Assembly: GCA_002350625.1 (NCBI GenBank)
Contig: DEFE01000024.1
Span: 1-30,936, forward strand
DNA from: Lachnospiraceae bacterium UBA2860
Lineage (GTDB): Bacteria > Bacillota > Clostridia > Lachnospirales > Lachnospiraceae
Length of the DNA: 30,936 nt
Reading direction: 5' to 3'
A program made the translations under genes and the position numbers. Shown piece after piece: positions 9,755-18,510 of the stretch (positions within the stretch are counted from its first letter, which is position 1; each line of letters begins with the position of its first letter). The notes under the pieces were generated by a model, which did not search any database, was not told the DNA's origin, and worked only from the letters and a program-made list of their open reading frames with translations.

Positions 9755-10468
9755 ATGAAAGATTTGTTGACAAGAGAAGGGGCGGATCTTGACCGCCCGT
9801 ATGAGAAATGTCTTATGTACGGAGCGTCGGCACTGACCGACGCTGAGCTCATTGCTGTGGTTCTTCGTTCCGGCACGCGCGGCGTAAGCGCGCTGGAGCT
9901 GGCAAGGAAGGTTCTTGCGCTCACGAAGGACGGGAGCGGCCTCACCGCCGTGTGCTCCCTGTCCGCGGCGGATTACATGACGCTTCCCGGCATCGGAGAG
10001 GTCAAGGCGATCCAGCTCATGTGCATAGGAGAGCTGTCAAAGAGAATTGCCACAAGGAGAAGCAGAACGCTGCTGAAATGCACGGATCCGGAAGCGATTG
10101 CCGCCCTCTACATGGAGCAGCTGCGCTTTGACCCGCAGGAGCATCTGATCTCCGTGCTTCTTGACACGAAGATGCGCATGATCGGGGAGGAGCGCATCGC
10201 GAAGGGAACGGCCAATGCGGCGATCATCTCGACGAGAGACATTTTCCTCGCCGCGCTGAGACACAGGGCCGTCGCGCTTCTTCTCATTCACAATCATCCG
10301 AGCGGCGATCCTTCGCCGAGCGGACAGGATATCGCGCTTACGGAAAAGGTGCGCCGGGCAGGGGAGCTGCTCGATATCGCCCTCGTCGACCACATCGTGA
10401 TCGGGGACGGGTCCTACGTAAGCTTTGCGGAAAACGGCCTGCTCGAGGACGAGGGAGGCTGCATTTAA
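9755..10468 (+). CDS. radC: RadC / JAB1-MPN domain DNA-repair-associated protein
   Basis: I take ATG 9755 rather than the upstream in-frame ATG 9707, because AGAGGGA lies eight bases before it and the conserved family begins near here; this gives 237 residues. An N-terminal helix-hairpin-helix-like region (LPGIGEVKAIQL) is followed by a JAB1/MPN metalloprotease-like domain. That domain has the zinc motif H179-N-H181-P-S-G-D-P-x-P-S-x-x-D (LLIHNHPSGDPSPSGQD). The biochemical role of chromosomal RadC is unsettled despite the name. In many bacteria radC precedes mreBCD, as it does here, with a 24-base gap to the MreB homologue. Confidence 0.94.
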   Translation: MKDLLTREGADLDRPYEKCLMYGASALTDAELIAVVLRSGTRGVSALELARKVLALTKDGSGLTAVCSLSAADYMTLPGIGEVKAIQLMCIGELSKRIATRRSRTLLKCTDPEAIAALYMEQLRFDPQEHLISVLLDTKMRMIGEERIAKGTANAAIISTRDIFLAALRHRAVALLLIHNHPSGDPSPSGQDIALTEKVRRAGELLDIALVDHIVIGDGSYVSFAENGLLEDEGGCI

Positions 10469-10492
10469 GGGGATGCACATATAAGGGGACGT

Positions 10493-11506
10493 ATGATAAG
10501 GAAGAATGCTTTCGGCGTGGATCTTGGGACCAGTGTCGTCAAGATCTACAGCCTTCGCAAAAACCGTCTCTTAAGCGAACACGACATGATTGCCATCATG
10601 GGCGGCACACAGGTCATCGCCGTCGGCAACGAAGCTTTTGAGATGTATGAAAAAAACCCGCCGGGAATCACTGTCGACCGGCCGATGGTCGGCGGGCGGA
10701 TTGCCGATGTTGCGGAAGTGGAGATGCTGCTGAAGCTTCTTCTTAAGAAGACGGACCGTCACGCCGGAAAACGTCCGCTCATCTATTTTTCCGCGCCGGT
10801 CAACATGTCGGAGCTTGAAAAGCGCGCCTACTACGCGATCAGCGACGCCGGCAATCCGGCGAATCCCCGCGTTTTTCTCGTGGACAGACCGATCTGTGAC
10901 GCCATTTCACTCGGCATTCCCATCAAGCGCACGAAAGGCAGCATGATCCTCGATATCGGCGCGCAGAGCACGGAAGTGTCGGTCATCGCCGGAGAGCAGA
11001 TCATCGTCAGCGACTCGCTCCCGATCGGCGGGCAGCAGTTAAACGACGCCATCTGCGACGAGATCAGAAGAAGCAGGAATCTGCTCATCGGCAAGCGCAC
11101 CGCGAGACGCCTGAAGTCTTCTCTGGCCACCTTTCTTTCGACAGGCCGTGAGGAGCGCATCGTCACCGGGATCGACACCTTGTCCGGCCTTCCAAGAAAG
11201 GAAGTCATCGACGCGAACCTCGTCAACAAGGCGGTGGAGGCGGAGATGCGGAAAGGCGCCGTAATGATGCGGACTTTCCTTGAGCGCACGCCGCCGCAGA
11301 TCTCCGGCAGCATTTTAAACGAAGGCATCTATCTGACGGGAGGAACCGCCAGAATCCCCGGCATCGAGAGATATCTGTGCCGCATGATCGGCAGCAGGAT
11401 CAATCTCGGAAAAGATTATGAATTCAGCACCGTCAAGGGTCTCGAAGAGCTGATGCAGCACAAAGAGTACCGTCGATGGGCTCACTCGGTAAAGGACACG
11501 AAATGA
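10493..11506 (+). CDS. mreB: Divergent MreB-family rod-shape actin homologue
   Basis: This 337-residue actin-fold ATPase organises lateral wall synthesis under the membrane. Phosphate 1 is GVDLGTSVVKIY at the N-terminus and phosphate 2 is LDIGAQSTEVSVI. The adenosine motif is LTGGTARIPGIERYL. Canonical MreB has DLGTAN, DIGGGTTE and GGGA at these places, so all three sites are altered. The segment VDRPMVGGRIADVAEVEMLLKLL still matches MreB's region around 'P..G.I.D...A..ML'. Position before mreC and mreD and the ATGA overlap with mreC support a role in elongation. AAGGGG lies just before ATG 10493. From memory, divergent MreBs at this locus are usual in Lachnospiraceae, and another, canonical mreB may exist elsewhere. 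Confidence 0.88.
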   Translation: MIRKNAFGVDLGTSVVKIYSLRKNRLLSEHDMIAIMGGTQVIAVGNEAFEMYEKNPPGITVDRPMVGGRIADVAEVEMLLKLLLKKTDRHAGKRPLIYFSAPVNMSELEKRAYYAISDAGNPANPRVFLVDRPICDAISLGIPIKRTKGSMILDIGAQSTEVSVIAGEQIIVSDSLPIGGQQLNDAICDEIRRSRNLLIGKRTARRLKSSLATFLSTGREERIVTGIDTLSGLPRKEVIDANLVNKAVEAEMRKGAVMMRTFLERTPPQISGSILNEGIYLTGGTARIPGIERYLCRMIGSRINLGKDYEFSTVKGLEELMQHKEYRRWAHSVKDTK

Positions 11507-12357
11507 AGAAGAAAACAGATCCATCAGGCAGGGGACGCCATCTGCTCGTGATCATGATCATTTTGTGCGTGGGACTCATGCTGGCGACTATGACGTCAAA
11601 GCGTGTGACACCTCCCGTGCGCAAAGCGGCCGGCGTGATCGTCACTCCCTTTCAGAACGGCATCAACGAGATCGGAAAGTGGCTGACGAAGCAGCTCACC
11701 GGTTTCCAGGACGTCATGAAGCTGGCGGAGGAGAACAAAGCCCTGCGCGAGGAGATCAACGAGCTGACGCAGAAGAATAACGAGCTGATCCAGAACCAGG
11801 CGGAGCTCAGCCGTCTGGAGGAGCTCTATCAGATGGACAGAACCTACAGCGAATACCCGAAGATCGCCGCCGAAGTCATCTCCAAGGACCCCGGCAACTG
11901 GTACAGCAGGTTCGTGGTCAACCGCGGCACGAAGGACGGCGTCGCCGTCAACATGAACGTGCTCGGCCAGGGGGGCCTCATCGGCATCGTCACGGAAGTG
12001 GGAGACCACTGGGCTTCCGTCCGCTCTCTGATCGATGACGAGAGCAACATCAGCGGCATGGCCTCCAACACGTCCGAGCCCTGCGTCGTCACGGGGAATC
12101 TCCTGATGATGGACAGCGGCAAGATCGATTTCAAGGGCCTTCGCGACAGCGATAACGAGGTGACGGAGGGAACGAGCATCGTCACGAGCAACATCAGCGA
12201 CAAGTATCTGACCGGCCTCCTCATCGGCTATGTCTCCGAGATCTCGCTGGATTCCAACAACCTGACGAAATCCGGGACCATCATACCCGCTGCCGATTTC
12301 CGGAATCTCCGGGAGGTTCTTATCATCACCGAGCTGAAACAGACGAAGGAGAGCTGA
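11503..12357 (+). CDS. mreC: Rod shape-determining protein MreC
   Basis: I choose ATG 11503, which overlaps the mreB stop as ATGA with AAAGGA ahead, over the longer frame beginning at 11476. This gives 284 residues. There is a basic cytoplasmic N-terminus, one membrane segment (about 13-30, LLVIMIILCVGLMLATM), an extracellular coiled coil at about 68-110 rich in E, L and N, and then the two beta domains of MreC. Conserved MreC patterns include V(I/V)SKDPGNWYSRFVVNRGTKDGV and LIGIVTEVGDHWASVRSLID. It bridges PBP2/RodA to MreB and MreD in the elongasome. Confidence 0.95.
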   Translation: MKKKTDPSGRGRHLLVIMIILCVGLMLATMTSKRVTPPVRKAAGVIVTPFQNGINEIGKWLTKQLTGFQDVMKLAEENKALREEINELTQKNNELIQNQAELSRLEELYQMDRTYSEYPKIAAEVISKDPGNWYSRFVVNRGTKDGVAVNMNVLGQGGLIGIVTEVGDHWASVRSLIDDESNISGMASNTSEPCVVTGNLLMMDSGKIDFKGLRDSDNEVTEGTSIVTSNISDKYLTGLLIGYVSEISLDSNNLTKSGTIIPAADFRNLREVLIITELKQTKES

Positions 12358-12361
12358 CGCC

Positions 12362-12889
12362 ATGAAACGCAAGCTGATCATTCTTCTCATGCTCTGGATC
12401 TGTTTCCTCCTGCAGACGACGGTTTTCAACATGCTCGATTTCCTCGCGGCGACGCCGAACCTTCTGCTCATTCTGACAGTTTCCATCGGCTTTATGCAGG
12501 GCAAGCAGGAGGGGCTTCTCACCGGCTTTGCCGCCGGGCTCATGATCGACCTGTTTTACGGCGACATTTTCGGTTTCTATGCGCTTTTATACATGCTCGC
12601 CGGGTACTTCAGCGGCCGCTTCAGCCAGATCTATTTCGATGAGGATGTGAAGATTCCGCTCATGCTGACGGCGCTTTGCGATCTTTTTCTGAATACGGCG
12701 ATCTATTTTCTCCGTTTTCTTTTGCGCGGGCGCGTTCATTTTTTCAGCTATCTCTCCGGCGTGATTTTCCCGGAGGTCGTGTGCACGGTGCTTTTTACGA
12801 TCGTGTTCTACAGAATATTCTATAAAGTGAATCATTCGCTGCTTGAGAAGGAAAAGAGGGGCCGGCAGTCTCTCTGGATTAAAGACTGA
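12362..12889 (+). CDS. mreD: Rod shape-determining protein MreD
   Basis: A 175-residue integral membrane protein with about five hydrophobic helices. The first is at residues 3-20 (LIILLMLWICFLLQTTV). The G-F-x-x-G-L-x-x-D-L-x-Y-G-D-x-F-G motif (TGFAAGLMIDLFYGDIFGFYALLYM) is diagnostic for MreD. It is a membrane partner of MreC in the elongation complex. It begins four bases after mreC and the PBP2 gene starts 30 bases later, so it sits in the middle of the elongation operon. Length and topology are ordinary. Confidence 0.95.
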   Translation: MKRKLIILLMLWICFLLQTTVFNMLDFLAATPNLLLILTVSIGFMQGKQEGLLTGFAAGLMIDLFYGDIFGFYALLYMLAGYFSGRFSQIYFDEDVKIPLMLTALCDLFLNTAIYFLRFLLRGRVHFFSYLSGVIFPEVVCTVLFTIVFYRIFYKVNHSLLEKEKRGRQSLWIKD

Positions 12890-12919
12890 CAGGCAGTTTC
12901 TTTATGAGGTGTTTTCGAT

Positions 12920-15802
12920 TTGAATAAACGACAGCGCAGATTTCATCTAAACCGGCCTTTCCTGCTTGTTGTTCTTTTTGCGCTCATGTCTGCCGTGCTG
13001 ATCCACAGGCTCTATGTGCTGCAGATCATAAACGGAGAGAATTACCGCAGCAACTTCAGCATGAAGACGACGCGGACGAGGACAATCAAGAGCACGCGGG
13101 GCAATATCTATGACAGAAACGGCAAGCTCCTTGCCTATAATGAGCTGAGTTATTCTCTGACGATCGAGGACTCCGGCACCTACAGCTCCAACCGCTACCG
13201 CGACCTGTCCCTGAACGGAGAGGCCTATCGCATCGCCAATATCCTGGCCGAGCACGGCGACGCGCTCAGCAATGATTTCCATGTCGTGCTCGATGAGAAC
13301 GGCAATTACACCTATAATGTCGAAGGCACGTCTCTCGCCCGCTTCAAAGCGGACGTCTACGGCCGCGCCAAGATTTCGGACCTGCTCCCCGAAGAGGAGG
13401 AGAGCACGGCCGACCAGATGATCGAGAAGCTCTGCAGCAGGGAGCGCTTCGGCATCGTGCGCGCGGACAATCCGTATACGGAGGCGGAGCTCACGTCTGT
13501 CGGCCTCCCGCTGTCGCTCACGAGGCAGGAGATCCTCAGCATCATCTACGTGCGCTATCAGCTCTTTACCACCCAGTACAGAAAATACATGCCGGTCACA
13601 ATCGCCCGCCACATCTCGGACGGTTCTGTCGCCGCGCTCAGCGAGGAGAAGGACCGCCTCACCGGCATAGAGATCGTCGAGGACTCCACCCGCGTCTACA
13701 ATTATCCCATCGCTTTCGCGTCTCTCATCGGTTACACGGGAAAAGTGTCCAGTGAGGATCTCTCCGAGCTCCAGGCCAGGAACTCCCGCTACAACAGCGA
13801 GTCCATCGTCGGAAAATCCGGCATCGAGCGCGTGTACGAAGAGACGCTGCAGGGCAGCGACGGCCAGGAGACCGTCTATGTCGACCGCTTCGGCAAGGTG
13901 CTCCAGGTCGACGAGGCGCAGACCATCCGGCCGACAGCGGGCGGCAATGTGTATCTGACGATCGACGCGGACCTGCAGATGGCTGTGTATAAGATTCTGG
14001 AACAGCGAATCGCGGGCGTGCTCGAGCATGTGATCATCGACGCCGAGGAATTCGACAGCCAGTCTCTGTCGGACCGCGACAACATCCGCATCCCGATCAC
14101 GGACGTCTATAACGCCATTTTCGAAAATGGTGTTCTCGATATCGCCCACCTGAGCTCGGAAGAAGCCAGCCAGACGGAGAAGGAGATCTATCAGCTCTTC
14201 CTGGAAAAGCAGGCTTCTGTCTTCGCGGAGATCAACTCCCAGCTCACCGGGGCGAATCCGTATCCTTACAACGAGCTCGATGACGAAACCAAGGAATATG
14301 AGTCCTACATCGTCAACGACATGCTGATGAACGACACGAAGATCCTCAGCAATTCGAAGATCGATAAGACGGATGAAACCTATCTGGCGTGGACGCGCGA
14401 CGAGACCATTTCCCTCAAAGAGTATCTGACCTATGCCGCGAGCCGGAACTGGATCGACATCTCGGAAATCGCCGCAGGCGACGCCTACCTGGACTCCAGC
14501 GAGACCTATGCGGCGCTTTCCGCCTATATCGAAAACTATCTGCGGGACGACCTGCGCTTCTCCAAGATCCTTTTCAAATACATGATCGAGGAGCACACCT
14601 TAAGCGGCAAGTCCATCATGAAGGCACTCTATGACCAGGGCGTGTTCGACAAAAATGACGACGAGTACGAGGACTTCATGGACGGCACCATCGAGAGCTA
14701 CGATCTGGTATTGAGCAAGATCAATTCCCTTGAGCTGACGCCCTCCATGCTGGCGCTCGATCCCTGTTCCGGCTCCGCCGTGGTCACGGATCCGAACAGC
14801 GGCGAGATCCTCGCCTGCGTGACCTATCCGGGCTATGACAACAACCGCCTCGCCAACACGATGGACGTCGCGTACTACAGAAAGCTGGCGGCCGACGCCT
14901 CCGGGCCTTTCTACAACAAGGCGACGCAGCAGGAGACGGCCCCCGGATCCACCTTCAAGCTTATCACGACCACCGCGGGCCTCGAGGAGCGCGCCGTGAC
15001 GACGGATACGATCTTTAACTGCACCGGCACCTTCGATCTGACCGAGACGCCGCTCAAGTGCTGGCTGACGACCGGTCACGGACCGCTCAACATCCTGGGC
15101 GGCATCCAGAACTCCTGCAACGTCTTCTTCTGTAACGTGGCCTACACGCTCGGGACGAACGAAGAGGGCAACTGGTCCGACTCCCTGTCGCTAAGCAAGC
15201 TCAGACAGTACGCGAACCTCTATAATATGGACAAGCCCTCCGGCATCGAGGTGCCGGAAAACGAGCCGCACGTCTCCGACCAGTACGCGATCCAGTCCTC
15301 GATCGGGCAGGGCACGCACTCCTACACGACGACGCAGCTCGCCAGATATGTCACGACACTCGCAAATGGCGGCACCAGCTACGACATCTCCATGGTCGAC
15401 AGGATCACCGACGCCGTGGGCAATGTCGTCGAAGAAGTGAGCCCGCGCATCGAGAGTACGATCTCGATCAACAGCAGCACCTGGGATGTGATTCACCAGG
15501 GACTCCGCGCCGTCATCGAGAGCAAGACGGAGTTTGCCGACATGACGCTCAAAGTGTCCGGCAAAACCGGAACCGCGCAGGAGAGCAAATCGCGTCCGAA
15601 CCACGCGCTCTTCATCTGCTATGCGCCGTCGGATGCCCCCGAGGTGGCCATGGCGGTCCGTATCGGCAACGGCTATTCTTCGACGAACGCCATGCTGACG
15701 GCAAAAGATATTCTGCAATATTACTTCAAGCTCACGGATGTCAGCGACATCATCACGGGCAGCGCGAGAACAGACTCCGTCGCTTCCGTCAACGTCGACT
15801 GA
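12920..15802 (+). CDS. mrdA: Penicillin-binding protein 2, elongasome transpeptidase, unusually long
   Basis: A class B PBP of 960 residues (E. coli PBP2 has 633) that cross-links peptidoglycan during elongation. There is an N-terminal membrane anchor at about 13-35, a dimerisation domain (STRGNIYDRNGKLLAYNE), and a transpeptidase domain with S677-T-F-K, S732-C-N734 and K882-T-G. Between the usual LTIDADLQMAVYKIL (about 346-360) and GSAVVTDPNSGEILACVTYP (about 618) lie roughly 240 extra, mostly acidic helical residues. The start is TTG 12920 with GAGGTG at 12906-12911. The upstream ATG 12904 is in another frame and stops at once. rodA, its SEDS partner, follows directly. Confidence 0.95.
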   Translation: MNKRQRRFHLNRPFLLVVLFALMSAVLIHRLYVLQIINGENYRSNFSMKTTRTRTIKSTRGNIYDRNGKLLAYNELSYSLTIEDSGTYSSNRYRDLSLNGEAYRIANILAEHGDALSNDFHVVLDENGNYTYNVEGTSLARFKADVYGRAKISDLLPEEEESTADQMIEKLCSRERFGIVRADNPYTEAELTSVGLPLSLTRQEILSIIYVRYQLFTTQYRKYMPVTIARHISDGSVAALSEEKDRLTGIEIVEDSTRVYNYPIAFASLIGYTGKVSSEDLSELQARNSRYNSESIVGKSGIERVYEETLQGSDGQETVYVDRFGKVLQVDEAQTIRPTAGGNVYLTIDADLQMAVYKILEQRIAGVLEHVIIDAEEFDSQSLSDRDNIRIPITDVYNAIFENGVLDIAHLSSEEASQTEKEIYQLFLEKQASVFAEINSQLTGANPYPYNELDDETKEYESYIVNDMLMNDTKILSNSKIDKTDETYLAWTRDETISLKEYLTYAASRNWIDISEIAAGDAYLDSSETYAALSAYIENYLRDDLRFSKILFKYMIEEHTLSGKSIMKALYDQGVFDKNDDEYEDFMDGTIESYDLVLSKINSLELTPSMLALDPCSGSAVVTDPNSGEILACVTYPGYDNNRLANTMDVAYYRKLAADASGPFYNKATQQETAPGSTFKLITTTAGLEERAVTTDTIFNCTGTFDLTETPLKCWLTTGHGPLNILGGIQNSCNVFFCNVAYTLGTNEEGNWSDSLSLSKLRQYANLYNMDKPSGIEVPENEPHVSDQYAIQSSIGQGTHSYTTTQLARYVTTLANGGTSYDISMVDRITDAVGNVVEEVSPRIESTISINSSTWDVIHQGLRAVIESKTEFADMTLKVSGKTGTAQESKSRPNHALFICYAPSDAPEVAMAVRIGNGYSSTNAMLTAKDILQYYFKLTDVSDIITGSARTDSVASVNVD

Positions 15803-15821
15803 CGATCGCAAAGAGGATCCT

Positions 15822-16976
15822 ATGTTCAGACAATACAGACTCAGAGATTACAATTTCAGACTTGTTCTGTGGCTCATCGTGCTGTCGTCGCTCGGCGTCC
15901 TGCTCGTCGGCAGCGCCGACGCCTCGCTGAGAAACAGGCAGATGGCCGGCGTGATTGCAGGCCTTGTCGTGATGCTGATCACGTCGCTCATCGACTTCTC
16001 CTGGATCATGCAGTTCTACTGGGTCCTCTACGTGCTCAATATCCTGATGCTGGTCGCGGTGCGTCTGACCGGCAACACCTTAAACGGCGCGACCCGGTGG
16101 ATCAGTATCGGCGGCCTGCGCTTTCAGCCGGCGGAGCTGTCAAAGATTCTCATCATCCTGTTTTTCTCGCGCTATCTGTTTGACCATGAAAATGACCTGA
16201 ACAAGTTCACGGTGGTTCTGCGCTCGCTGATTCTGCTCGCCGTCCCGCTTCTTCTCATTTTCATTCAGCCGGACCTGAAGGACACGATCCTGATTCTCTT
16301 TGTCTTCAGCTCGATGTACTATGTGGCCGGTTTAAGCCATAAGTATATTCTTGCCGTCCTTCTCGTCGTCGTGCCGCTCGGCATCATCTTCATGAGTATC
16401 GTCGTCCAGCCGGAGCAGACGCTGGTCAAGGACTATCAGCGGAAGCGCATCATGGCTTTCATCTATCCGGACAACGAGGAATATACCGACGACACCACGC
16501 AGCAGAACAATTCCGTCATCGCGATCGGCAGCGGGCAGCTGTCGGGCAAAGGCCTCAACAACAGCAGCGTATCCTCTGCGAATAAAGGCAACTTTATCGC
16601 CGAAATCTATGCCGATTTCATCTTCGCCGTGGCGGGAGAGGAGCTCGGCTTCCTCGGCAGCGCCGGGATTGTGATTCTGCTCCTTCTGATCGTGCTTGAA
16701 TGTCTGCTGCTGTCGATGCGGGCCAAGAACCTGGCGGGCCGCGTATTCTGCTGCGGCATGGCGTCCCTGATCGCCGTGCAGAGCTTTATCAATATCGGCG
16801 TAGCGACGCGCATGCTTCCCAACACGGGCACGCCGCTGCCATTTGTCAGCTACGGCCTGACATCGATTATGACGCTGTTTCTCGGCATGGGCATCGTGCT
16901 GAACGTCGGCCTGCAGAGCAAGATCCGCATCAGCACCTATGCGGATCGTCTGAGGAAGGAGGCGCGCGCAAGATGA
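15822..16976 (+). CDS. rodA: RodA/FtsW/SpoVE-family peptidoglycan glycosyltransferase
   Basis: I take ATG 15822 behind AGAGGA rather than the frame-extended 15738, because the conserved N-terminus (RLRDYNFRLVLWLIVLSSLGVLLVGSA) begins there. This gives 384 residues with about ten membrane helices. SEDS signatures include GATRWISIGGLRFQPAELSKI, the FAVAGEELGFLGS segment and the C-terminal TGTPLPFVSYG. It polymerises lipid II into glycan strands together with the PBP2 encoded just upstream, so RodA rather than FtsW or SpoVE is the best reading. Its stop overlaps the next start as ATGA. Confidence 0.94.
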   Translation: MFRQYRLRDYNFRLVLWLIVLSSLGVLLVGSADASLRNRQMAGVIAGLVVMLITSLIDFSWIMQFYWVLYVLNILMLVAVRLTGNTLNGATRWISIGGLRFQPAELSKILIILFFSRYLFDHENDLNKFTVVLRSLILLAVPLLLIFIQPDLKDTILILFVFSSMYYVAGLSHKYILAVLLVVVPLGIIFMSIVVQPEQTLVKDYQRKRIMAFIYPDNEEYTDDTTQQNNSVIAIGSGQLSGKGLNNSSVSSANKGNFIAEIYADFIFAVAGEELGFLGSAGIVILLLLIVLECLLLSMRAKNLAGRVFCCGMASLIAVQSFINIGVATRMLPNTGTPLPFVSYGLTSIMTLFLGMGIVLNVGLQSKIRISTYADRLRKEARAR

Positions 16977-18004
16977 ATGCAGCAGCCCCGAAAAAGCTGA
17001 ACGCGAGACAGAAAAGAATCCGTCAGACGATTATCCTTATGCTGCTCTTTGCCGCGGCCCTGATCCTTCTGCTTCTTGTACTTCTCATCGGGAGGGGAAC
17101 GAAGCGCCTCCCGGTTCCGCTCCTGTGGACAAACGAGCGCATGGCGTATACATCAGCGGAGCAGTCTGCGATGCAGACGAAAGAAGCCTTCTCGACGGAC
17201 CTGTGCCTCGGCGGTAATAATGTGGTAAATGAAGCCATCACCTACGAGGGATCGGAGAGGGGCGGACTCTTTTCCCTCGACGACAGGCGCGTCATCTTCG
17301 GCAAGGACATCTACGAGAAAGTCTACCCGGCCAGCATCACCAAGCTGATGACGGCGATTCTCGCGCTGAAATCCGATAAGCTGAACGAGACCGTGACGAT
17401 CAACTGGCAGGATCTCGAGCTGGAAAGCGGCTCCCAGGTGGTGGGCCTGCGCATCGGCGACCGCGTGACGATGCAGTCGCTCTTAAGGGGTCTGCTCATC
17501 CACTCCGGGAACGACGCGGCGCAGGCGATCGCGCGGACGGTCGGCGGGACACAGGACAAATTCGTGGAGATGATGAATGACGAGCTGCTCGCGATCGGCG
17601 CGACCGGCAGTCACTTCACTAATCCGACGGGACTTCATGACGACAATCACTACACGACGGTCTATGACATCTACCTGATGCTGCATGAAGCCATGAAGTT
17701 CGATGAGTTTGTCAACATCATCCAGGTACCCGTCTACGACTTCATGTACTATGACGCGGACGGCAACGAGAAGCACGTGACGCTCGACTCGACCGACCAG
17801 TACCTGACCGGCCAGGTGGAGCCGCCGAAGGACGTCACGGTGCTCGGCGGAAAGACGGGAACGACGTCCGCTGCCGGAAATTGTCTGGCTCTGATCTCGC
17901 AGAACGCCTACGGACAGTTCTATATTTCGATCGTCGTCGGGGCCCTGAACAAGGAAACGCTGTACGCCGAGATGAACACCATGCTGACCCAGATCAATGA
18001 ATAG
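16973..18004 (+). CDS. D-alanyl-D-alanine carboxypeptidase (PBP5/DacA-like, S11 family)
   Basis: ATG 16973 overlaps the rodA stop and has AGGAAGGAGG at 16953-16962, giving 343 residues. The N-terminal membrane segment at about 19-39 (a run of I, L, A, V) is an anchor or signal. The serine peptidase motifs are S121-I-T-K124, S178-G-N and GGKTGTTSAAGN near 285. It should trim the terminal D-Ala from pentapeptide stems outside the membrane. No C-terminal amphipathic PBP5 tail is obvious; the protein ends shortly after the penicillin-binding domain. It is the last gene of the elongation operon, and a new promoter starts right behind the stop. Confidence 0.93.
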   Translation: MNAAAPKKLNARQKRIRQTIILMLLFAAALILLLLVLLIGRGTKRLPVPLLWTNERMAYTSAEQSAMQTKEAFSTDLCLGGNNVVNEAITYEGSERGGLFSLDDRRVIFGKDIYEKVYPASITKLMTAILALKSDKLNETVTINWQDLELESGSQVVGLRIGDRVTMQSLLRGLLIHSGNDAAQAIARTVGGTQDKFVEMMNDELLAIGATGSHFTNPTGLHDDNHYTTVYDIYLMLHEAMKFDEFVNIIQVPVYDFMYYDADGNEKHVTLDSTDQYLTGQVEPPKDVTVLGGKTGTTSAAGNCLALISQNAYGQFYISIVVGALNKETLYAEMNTMLTQINE

Positions 18005-18006
18005 AC

Positions 18007-18035
18007 TTGTTTTTTAACCCCCGTTCCTCTATAAT
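18007..18035 (+). promoter_or_regulatory. Sigma-A-type promoter for the P-loop/HlyD-like/yggS block
   Basis: TTGTTT (18007-18012) and TATAAT (18030-18035) are separated by exactly 17 bases in a short AT-rich stretch right after the carboxypeptidase stop codon. The -10 is a perfect match and the -35 matches four of six. The first gene start it could serve is ATG 18091. It marks the boundary between the elongation operon and the next transcription unit. This is a motif reading only, without mapped start site. Confidence 0.72.
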
Positions 18036-18090
18036 CAATTTAGGATTTTTCCGTATTTTAGGCACTTCGCATGAAGGAGGTAATGCGCAC

Positions 18091-18510
18091 ATGGTTCAGT
18101 TAATTGTTGGGCAGAAAGGAAAGGGCAAGACAACTGAAATCTTAAGCAAGGCCAATGAAGAGATCAAAACAGCCAGCGGCAGCATCGTTTTTATCGATAG
18201 AAACAGCGCACACATGTATGAGCTCAGCAACAAGATCCGCCTCATAGACATGTCCCGCTACCCGATCACAAGCAGCGACGAATTCATCGGATTCATCAGC
18301 GGCATCATCTCTCAGGATCACGACCTGCAGTCGATGTATCTTGACGGGTTTTTAAAATGCGCCAGACTGGAAGGCTCTGACATAACAGACACCATCCTTA
18401 AGCTCGACAAAGTAAGCAGCATGTTCAATATCAACTTCATCATCTCCGTTTCTCTGGATAAGGATGAACTGAGTGAGGAGATCCGCGACAAGGTTCTGAT
18501 CAGTCTCTGA
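18091..18510 (+). CDS. Small conserved P-loop protein of unknown function
   Basis: ATG 18091 has a near-perfect AAGGAGGT at 18074-18081. The longer frame from 18007 would begin inside the promoter. The product has 139 residues. It starts MVQLIVGQKGKGKT, a textbook Walker A (residues 7-14) right at the N-terminus. A possible Walker B is MYLDGF near residue 85. It has no membrane segment or signal peptide. Similar proteins in Lachnospiraceae are, as I recall, annotated loosely as 'PilT-like', but no pilus gene is nearby and I do not adopt that label. It overlaps the next gene by one base (TGATG), suggesting a shared task with the HlyD-like protein. Function unknown. Confidence 0.85.
   Translation: MVQLIVGQKGKGKTTEILSKANEEIKTASGSIVFIDRNSAHMYELSNKIRLIDMSRYPITSSDEFIGFISGIISQDHDLQSMYLDGFLKCARLEGSDITDTILKLDKVSSMFNINFIISVSLDKDELSEEIRDKVLISL

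Noticed and set aside
12947..14596. Long - strand open frame (549 codons) opposite the PBP2 gene, and a similar one opposite mutS (4230-5414)
   Set aside because: High third-position GC in the true genes keeps the antisense frame open; the products are rich in D, H, R and G with no family motif and no SD.
18007..18090. Upstream extension of the P-loop protein to ATG 18007
   Set aside because: That ATG-containing stretch is the promoter itself, and a near-perfect SD sits before ATG 18091.
18091..18510. PilT-type twitching motility ATPase
   Set aside because: Only Walker A is shared; the protein is far too short and lacks Asp/His boxes, and no pilus genes are nearby.
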